55,139 bases of DNA from Campylobacteraceae bacterium. Lineage in GTDB: Bacteria > Campylobacterota > Campylobacteria > Campylobacterales > Arcobacteraceae. The first letter of the stretch is position 1, and each line of letters starts with the position of its first letter. A model generated the notes under the pieces. The model did no database searches. It was not told the origin of the DNA and was given only the letters and a program-made list of their open reading frames with translations. This document shows positions 50,028-55,139 of this stretch, piece after piece. The stretch covers positions 1-55,139 of the forward strand of contig JABJGE010000054.1 in NCBI GenBank assembly GCA_018662405.1, read 5' to 3'. A program made the translations under genes and the position numbers.

Positions 50028-50871
50028 GTGAAAGTAAGGGTTTAAGACTGTTTTGTAAGTTGATATCAAAACTATTTAAATTGTTTTCACATTTTGAAGC
50101 TAATGTATTCGCACTATCTAATGCACCATTAAGACCAAGTAAATTAACAAATGAATTCTTTGCTTCATCATTTGCAGTAGTTTTTCCAGCTTCTTCTTCT
50201 GTGGCAGTTTCATCAATAATATCATCTTGAATTTGAAATAATAATCCAATATCTATACCAAAATTATAAAGTTTATTTTGTGTATCAATATCAAGATTAC
50301 ATATAATTGCACCCATTTTTAAAGATCCAGCAATAAGCTTTGCTGTTTTATGTATATGTAAAAATTCTAATTGATTTAACTCTAGTTTTTGATTTTCAAA
50401 GAAGCAATCAATTGCTTGACCAATAATCATACCATCAATTCCACCGTCACTACTAAGTGTTTTAATTAGTTCAATTTTAATATCATTACTAAGTGGAGCA
50501 TTAGCAATCAGATTAAAACTGTGTGTATTTAAAGCATCACCTACTAGTATTGCTGTAACTTCATCATATGATTTATGTAAAGTAGGGTGTCCTCTTCTTA
50601 AATCCGCATTGTCCATTGCAGGAAGATCATCATGAACGAGAGAATATGTATGTAGAAATTCAACACCAAGTGCTACAGGCATTGAATTTTTTAGCAATAG
50701 AGGTTGTAAAGACTGAACAATAGAAAGTATTAGCATTGGTCTAAATCTTTTTCCTCCAGCATTTAGCATATCTTGAAGTGCTTCTTCAAATATTGGATGA
50801 AAAGTTTTTGATTGAGGAAGATTATTATTTAAATAATCTTCAAAATTAGCTAAAAGTGTATTATTTTGCAA
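50005..50871 (-). CDS. ispA: Farnesyl/geranyl diphosphate synthase (polyprenyl synthetase)
   Basis: The 288-residue enzyme condenses isoprenyl diphosphates for quinone and undecaprenyl carrier synthesis. The first Asp-rich motif DDLPAMD is at 81-87 with DLRRGHPT following, and the second is QDDIIDET. GGKRFRPML near residue 40 binds substrate. Length and motifs fit the short-chain IspA type. The start is TTG, overlapping the ybaB end by 11 bases, so translation is probably coupled. Confidence 0.92.
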   Translation of the reverse strand: MQNNTLLANFEDYLNNNLPQSKTFHPIFEEALQDMLNAGGKRFRPMLILSIVQSLQPLLLKNSMPVALGVEFLHTYSLVHDDLPAMDNADLRRGHPTLHKSYDEVTAILVGDALNTHSFNLIANAPLSNDIKIELIKTLSSDGGIDGMIIGQAIDCFFENQKLELNQLEFLHIHKTAKLIAGSLKMGAIICNLDIDTQNKLYNFGIDIGLLFQIQDDIIDETATEEEAGKTTANDEAKNSFVNLLGLNGALDSANTLASKCENNLNSFDINLQNSLKPLLSHYLYRHK

Positions 50872-51178
50872 AAGGGTTCATCCCGCCCATCATATTCATG
50901 GCCATTGCTTTTTTACTATCATCTGATTGTTTAATCACATCATTCATAGCTGATATCAGTAAAATTTGTAAAGAATCTTTATCTTCTAATAATGAATTAT
51001 CAATTTGAAGATCAATTACTTCACTATTTCCATTTATAGATAGTTCAATCATACCACCACCAGCTTTAGAAGTGAATATTTGATTTGAACCATTTTCTTT
51101 CGCTTTTTCAGCCATTTCTTGAACTTGACCCATCATGTCATTTAGATTAATTTTACTTAAATCTATACCATCAAACAT
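50861..51178 (-). CDS. YbaB/EbfC-family nucleoid-associated protein
   Basis: The 105-residue protein has the family plan: an N-terminal helix NDMMGQVQEMAEKAKE, a central sheet with AGGGMIELSINGNSEVIDLQID and a C-terminal helix, ending in a Met/Gly-rich tail. YbaB proteins bind DNA as dimers. In many bacteria the gene pairs with recR or dnaX; here it lies between panD and ispA, overlapping both. Confidence 0.88.
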   Translation of the reverse strand: MFDGIDLSKINLNDMMGQVQEMAEKAKENGSNQIFTSKAGGGMIELSINGNSEVIDLQIDNSLLEDKDSLQILLISAMNDVIKQSDDSKKAMAMNMMGGMNPFAK

Positions 51179-51558
51179 TAGTAGTCACTTCCAATTAATT
51201 CATTTGTAACTTCAGTTATATCGTTATTTTCATCAACATGAACTACAATTGGATTATGAGTTTCTAATTCTTGCTCATTATAAGATCCATATGCAATTAC
51301 AATAATTTTATCACCAATTTCAACTTTTCTTGCAGCTGCACCATTTAGGCACATCTCTTTTAAGCCTCTTTTCCCTTTTATTACATAAGTAGAAAATCGT
51401 TCACCATTATTAACATTTACAATTTCAACTTTTTGTCCAACTCTTAAAGCTGATGCATCTAATAAGTCTTGATCAATTGTGATTGAACCAACATAATTAA
51501 GATTTGCATCTGTTACCGTAGCTCTATGGATTTTACTATAAAGCATATCAATATTCAT
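51178..51558 (-). CDS. panD: Aspartate 1-decarboxylase
   Basis: PanD makes beta-alanine for pantothenate and coenzyme A. The proenzyme of 126 residues self-cleaves at G24-S25 in YVGSITID to form the pyruvoyl cofactor. [12 protein letters not shown] and the [10 protein letters not shown] and [19 protein letters not shown] segments match the family. The stop overlaps the ybaB start by one base. Confidence 0.97.
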   Translation of the reverse strand: MNIDMLYSKIHRATVTDANLNYVGSITIDQDLLDASALRVGQKVEIVNVNNGERFSTYVIKGKRGLKEMCLNGAAARKVEIGDKIIVIAYGSYNEQELETHNPIVVHVDENNDITEVTNELIGSDY

Positions 51559-51576
51559 TTGTTATGTCCTACTTAA

Positions 51577-51939
51577 TTATTTTGATATATCTTGAGCTTC
51601 ACCCCAGAATTGCTCTGGAATTAAATATTCGTCAACTGGATTACCACCAATCATATGCTCATCAATAATTCTATCTATTTTTTCTTTTGTAAGATGTACA
51701 TACATATGGTGACCTGGTTCCATCATCATTACTGGACCCATTTGACATCTACCCATACAGCTAGTTCTAATTGGTTGTACTGGACCCATAATACCTTTTT
51801 GCATTAGTGATTGAGCCATATGATTAAATAGATCTCTTGTTTGTTCACTTACACATGAAGGTTTTGGCATACCTGGAGGTGAAGATTGTTCACACTTAAA
51901 GATATAGAATGTTGGTTGTGGCATTTCTGGCATTTGCAT
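51577..51939 (-). CDS. Thioredoxin-like [2Fe-2S] ferredoxin
   Basis: The 120-residue protein carries four cysteines at C16, C29, C61 and C65 (CEQSSPPGMPKPSC and SCMGRCQMGPV). That is the pattern of the thioredoxin-fold 2Fe-2S ferredoxins. Such proteins carry electrons in the cytoplasm, and the partner is unknown. The Met/Pro-rich N-terminus is unusual for its short length. It is the first gene of the group ahead of panD, 18 bases away. Confidence 0.88.
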   Translation of the reverse strand: MQMPEMPQPTFYIFKCEQSSPPGMPKPSCVSEQTRDLFNHMAQSLMQKGIMGPVQPIRTSCMGRCQMGPVMMMEPGHHMYVHLTKEKIDRIIDEHMIGGNPVDEYLIPEQFWGEAQDISK

Positions 51940-51970
51940 AGTTGTTCCCTTTATTTATTAATATTCGCAG

Positions 51971-51976
51971 ATTTTA
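51971..51976 (-). promoter_or_regulatory. -10 box before the ferredoxin gene
   Basis: The minus strand reads TAAAAT followed by CTGCG, similar to the rpsJ promoter -10 and its GC-rich discriminator. It is 32 bases before the ferredoxin ATG, in the only sizeable gap of this group. No clear -35 was found. Confidence 0.45.
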
Positions 51977-52026
51977 TCTAAGTATGTTTAAATATAATCT
52001 TATATGTAAAAATTACTATTAGATAA

Positions 52027-53205
52027 TTACTTTACTATATGTCCTACAAATTTAGAATAATTATCTAAAATTATTCCACCTTTTCTAAACCCAAGACCAC
52101 AAGCTTCATATGCGTAGAATACACCTGCTTGATAAAAATCACCATTATTATCTTTTGGAAACTCTACATATTCTTGATATATTGGTTTGAAATTGTCATA
52201 TTCACCATCAGTTTTAATTTCTAATGAATTATCAGCATTAATAATTGCTGTATTTGCTCCTTCTCTCCCAAAGCACATCTTCTCTACTTGTTTTTTACTA
52301 TTAAGTGGTTCAAAAGATGTTTCAAGAAGAAGAGGGTGATTTGGATATAGATCCCAAAGTATTTTCATAAATCCTTTACTTTGAAACATCACTGTATATG
52401 CAGGATTAACAATAATAGCTTTTTTGTTATTTATTATATCTGTCAATAAGACAGCTAATTCACCTTCATCAATAGCAATATCTTCCCATGGAATTAATTT
52501 AAACCAAAATTCAAATATTTTATCTTTTTTAGAAATACCATCATTACTAAACTCAACATCTTCCATATATTCAAAGTCAGTAATATATCCAGCTTCATTA
52601 GCTATATGTTGTAATAGTTTTACTGTATTTTCATCTTCAATAGATTCAGAAATTGAAGAAAATAATATTTTAAAATTCAAATCTTTATAATATTTTTCAA
52701 AATCTTCAATTGGAGTATTTAAAGTTACAAATCTTTTAAAATTATCTTTTAATGATTCATATAATGAATTGAATTGACTTGACTCTTCAAGGTCATTAAA
52801 TTTCAACATAGCCCATTGAATAATTGCAGTTTCAAATACAGAAGTTGGAGTATCTGCATTAAATTCAATTAATTTAATAGGCTTTCCATCTATTCCACCT
52901 GCAAGATCAAATCTACCATATAAATGCCAGTGAACATCATCTTCCCATGATTGTTTAATTAATTCTACTAGATTAAAAGGTATATTTAATTCATGAAATA
53001 GATTATTTTCTATTACATGTTCTCCAGCTTCACAATACATCTCATATAGTTCATTTGTAGCTTCATAATATGCTGTTGCTTCATCTTCTGTGATTTCTAC
53101 AACTTCATCGCTTATATATGAAGTATTGTCATCATCTGTATGCCAATGAAATCCAATAGATTCAAGATATTCATTTGTTAATGGTTTTAATTTTTTTAGT
53201 TGCAT
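52027..53205 (-). CDS. Glutathionylspermidine synthase-like ATP-grasp protein
   Basis: The 392 residues correspond to the C-terminal synthetase domain of glutathionylspermidine synthetase. The substrate/ATP motifs are YGRFDLAGG (R98, D100) and LIEFNADTPTSVFE (112-125). A C-terminal EACGLGFRKGG with a final VGHIV is typical of the YgiC/YjfC group. The amidase domain is absent, and glutathione is generally not made by these bacteria, so true glutathionylspermidine synthesis is doubtful. It lies six bases after the UPF0323 lipoprotein gene, a conserved pairing. Confidence 0.88.
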   Translation of the reverse strand: MQLKKLKPLTNEYLESIGFHWHTDDDNTSYISDEVVEITEDEATAYYEATNELYEMYCEAGEHVIENNLFHELNIPFNLVELIKQSWEDDVHWHLYGRFDLAGGIDGKPIKLIEFNADTPTSVFETAIIQWAMLKFNDLEESSQFNSLYESLKDNFKRFVTLNTPIEDFEKYYKDLNFKILFSSISESIEDENTVKLLQHIANEAGYITDFEYMEDVEFSNDGISKKDKIFEFWFKLIPWEDIAIDEGELAVLLTDIINNKKAIIVNPAYTVMFQSKGFMKILWDLYPNHPLLLETSFEPLNSKKQVEKMCFGREGANTAIINADNSLEIKTDGEYDNFKPIYQEYVEFPKDNNGDFYQAGVFYAYEACGLGFRKGGIILDNYSKFVGHIVK

Positions 53206-53211
53206 ATTGGC

Positions 53212-53829
53212 TTATCCACCGAAACGACTACTAGATCCAGTTCTTGATCCACTTTTATTTCCAAAGAAACCACTTTTTCTAGATGCTTTAGCAGCTTTTG
53301 CTTTTTTAAAACTATTTACACTTTTTGAGTAAGTAGATGGTGATTTGTAATTTCTTGAACGATTATTTTTAAAATTATTATTATTAAATAGTTTATTTCC
53401 AATATAGCTACCTATCATAGCTCCAGCAATTGAGCTTAGTAGAACTTCTCCTAATCCCATTCCTCCATTTGATATTGACTCTTGTGGTTTTGTTAGGTTT
53501 GATGTTCCATTATCTATTTTTATTGCTTCTTGTTGTACAAATTGATCAATTTGGGCTTGTGTTAGAATTCTTTCAGTTCCATCTAGTTCTCTTAAAACAA
53601 TTCTTGTAGAACTGCTTGGAAATTCATCTACAATTGTATATCCACCAGTAGATTGTTTTTCTATGATTACAAATGCATTTTGTTTTTCATTAGCTTGTGT
53701 AAATGATGAATCTTGGCCTGAACCATCTTGAGGTTTTTGTTCACATCCTGTGAACCCTGTTAATAAAACAGCACTTACTCCACCTAAAACAGCAAAGTCA
53801 GATAGTTTTTTAATATATTTTTTACTCAC
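53212..53829 (-). CDS. UPF0323-family lipoprotein with Ser/Gly/Arg-rich C-terminal tail
   Basis: The 205-residue precursor has an N-terminal signal with lipobox FTGC, the lipidated cysteine being C29. A folded middle region follows (AFVIIEKQSTGGYTIVDEFP, about 51-95), then a glycine-rich helix that could insert in a membrane (GLGEVLLSSIAGAMIGSYIG). The basic, low-complexity tail ends SRTGSSSRFGG. Comparable lipoproteins (YgiB type) accompany YgiC-like ATP-grasp proteins in other bacteria. The GTG start lies eight bases inside murE. Function unknown. Confidence 0.88.
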   Translation of the reverse strand: MSKKYIKKLSDFAVLGGVSAVLLTGFTGCEQKPQDGSGQDSSFTQANEKQNAFVIIEKQSTGGYTIVDEFPSSSTRIVLRELDGTERILTQAQIDQFVQQEAIKIDNGTSNLTKPQESISNGGMGLGEVLLSSIAGAMIGSYIGNKLFNNNNFKNNRSRNYKSPSTYSKSVNSFKKAKAAKASRKSGFFGNKSGSRTGSSSRFGG

Positions 53830-55111
53830 CTAATATCTCCATAATAACTTTTTGATCACTAAATGGTAATTTTTGATCATAAATTATTTGATTTTCTTCA
53901 TCACCTTTTCCTAATACTAAAACTACTGGATTCTTAAATTCTTTTGCTTTTTGTATTGCTTGTGAGATTGCAGATTTTCTATTTAAGTCTAAAGTGATCT
54001 TTTCTTTATCATTCATTCCCGAAAGTATATCTTCACAAATAGTATCCGGATCTTCAAATCTAGGATTATCTGCTGTAATGAAAATATGTTTTGCATATTC
54101 ATTAGCTACTCTTCCCATTGCAGGTCTTTTAGTTCTATCTCTATTACCACCTGCTCCAAATACAACAATTATCTCTTTATCTAAAAAGGAATCAAATACT
54201 TTTTTCATAGCATCTGGGGTATGTGCAAAATCGACAACAATGAATGGATCATAATTTACTATTTCCATTCTTCCACTTACACCTGCAAAGTTTTCTAATG
54301 TATCACAAATGTCTTGTAGTGGTTTATTAGTTACTATATGAACAGCAGCAATCGCAGCTGTCATATTATATACATTGAACAATCCAACTAATGTTGAAGA
54401 AAAATTAACCATCTCTTGAAAATATTGTACAGCAACATTCATACCCATATTAAAATTGTAAGCTTGAACTTTATACGTTGCATTATTATCTAATCCATAT
54501 GCAAAACCATTTTTCATATTGAATTTTATTTTTGGATCGTCTTTATTAATTAATTTTTTTGAATCATCATTAAAAAATGAATTTTTAACATCAATATATT
54601 CTTGTAGTGTTTTGTGATAATCAAGGTGATCTTGGGTGATATTTGTATGAACTTTTAATTCAAAGTTCAGCCCTTCTATTCTATTTTGTGATATTGAATG
54701 TGAACTTACTTCCATTACGAAAAAATCACAACCATTATCAATAGCTTTTTGAATATGTTCAAAATTACCTAGTTGTACAGGTGTTGTAAGAGTATAGTCT
54801 TCAAGTCTTTCATCATTTATGAAAAAACCTCGAGTCCCTTGAAGCGCTACTTTATAGCCTAAATCTAAAAGCATAGAATATATTGCAGCAGCAGTTGTTG
54901 TTTTACCATTTGTTCCTGTAATACCAATTATTTTAATTTTTTCAAAATTAAAATAATTTTTCAATTCATTGGAGTTTATAAAATGTGTACACCCATTACT
55001 TTTGGCATTTTCTTTGTATTGTTTATTTGTTTTTGAACATACAAAAGTGGTATTTATATTTGCATCATTTGAATTATCTGTAAATGTTTGATTATTGATT
55101 GATATTGTCAA
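53822..55111 (-). CDS. murE: UDP-MurNAc-L-Ala-D-Glu:meso-diaminopimelate ligase
   Basis: MurE adds the third residue to the peptidoglycan stem peptide. The 429-residue chain has the ATP loop GTNGKTTT at 66-73, the Mur ligase segments NVYNMTAAIAA and ASTPDA-like FAHTPDAM, and DNPRFEDP at 348-355. The Asn-Pro-Arg motif indicates meso-diaminopimelate rather than lysine. The start is TTG; an in-frame stop lies a few codons upstream, so the N-terminus is complete. It is short compared with the roughly 490-residue enterobacterial enzyme, because of a reduced N-terminal domain. Confidence 0.95.
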   Translation of the reverse strand: MTISINNQTFTDNSNDANINTTFVCSKTNKQYKENAKSNGCTHFINSNELKNYFNFEKIKIIGITGTNGKTTTAAAIYSMLLDLGYKVALQGTRGFFINDERLEDYTLTTPVQLGNFEHIQKAIDNGCDFFVMEVSSHSISQNRIEGLNFELKVHTNITQDHLDYHKTLQEYIDVKNSFFNDDSKKLINKDDPKIKFNMKNGFAYGLDNNATYKVQAYNFNMGMNVAVQYFQEMVNFSSTLVGLFNVYNMTAAIAAVHIVTNKPLQDICDTLENFAGVSGRMEIVNYDPFIVVDFAHTPDAMKKVFDSFLDKEIIVVFGAGGNRDRTKRPAMGRVANEYAKHIFITADNPRFEDPDTICEDILSGMNDKEKITLDLNRKSAISQAIQKAKEFKNPVVLVLGKGDEENQIIYDQKLPFSDQKVIMEILGE

Positions 55112-55139
55112 GTTTTTTACTTTCTAGTATTTTATAATA

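Overview
The window is a gene-dense, strongly AT-rich bacterial chromosome segment. Gene content and order point to the Campylobacterota (Epsilonproteobacteria), most likely an Arcobacter-type organism. The indicators are HobA, a UPF0323 lipoprotein beside a glutathionylspermidine synthase-like ATP-grasp protein, the rppH-lysC-hobA-holB-folP order, a long FolP, a zinc-type S14, the absence of rpmD, and ppiD-ftsA-ftsZ. Genus is inference; no 16S gene is present. No insertion sequence, prophage, CRISPR array or plasmid module was seen. Most of the window is housekeeping.

Layout. (1) 1-8266, minus strand: a tight operon prmA-ftsH-psd-like-leuA-DUF1538 membrane protein-P-loop ATPase-rnhB, the last running off the left edge. 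(2) 8409-19146, plus strand: a strong promoter, a leader hairpin and the merged S10-spc ribosomal operon from rpsJ to infA, including secY and map. rpmD is missing, and a terminator follows infA where the alpha operon (rpsM-rpoA-rplQ) is often found. (3) 19217-19468, minus strand: three tRNA genes, Thr(UGU), Gly(UCC) and one with a CAU anticodon. (4) 19622-25248, plus strand: guaA, an unknown possibly nuclease-like protein, gatA and guaB. (5) 25278-26459, minus strand: an NDH-2-like flavoprotein. (6) 26580-30722, plus strand: metY-metX-xseB-thiF/moeB-like-tyrA, behind a promoter carrying a repeated ATAAATAC motif. (7) 30725-34773, minus strand: rppH-lysC-hobA-holB-folP. (8) 34928-41336, plus strand: a catB-type acetyltransferase, then hemW, a TSUP permease, two small proteins of unknown function, a TrmN6-like methyltransferase, a YkgJ cysteine-cluster protein, a TPR protein and trpC. 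(9) 41350-47902, minus strand: sensor kinase-murJ-ppiD-ftsA-ftsZ. (10) 47922-55111, minus strand: murE-UPF0323 lipoprotein-ATP-grasp; 2Fe-2S ferredoxin-panD-ybaB-ispA; and groES-groEL under a near-consensus sigma-70 promoter with a CIRCE-like operator.

Many genes overlap by one base (TAATG) or by 8-22 bases, so translational coupling is widespread. Several genes start with TTG or GTG (gatA, ndh-like, hemW, kinase, ispA, murE, metX, map, UPF0323 gene).

I did not find an obvious self-contained new system. The best candidates for a second look are the ATP-grasp/UPF0323-lipoprotein pair, whose lipoprotein ends in a Ser/Gly/Arg tail closing with Gly-Gly; the sensor kinase with no partner regulator ahead of the murJ/division genes; a long inverted repeat over the ppiD ribosome-binding site; the metY operator-like repeats; the single-chain double DUF1538 transporter with a PII-like tail; and an E1-like protein that has lost its zinc cysteines.
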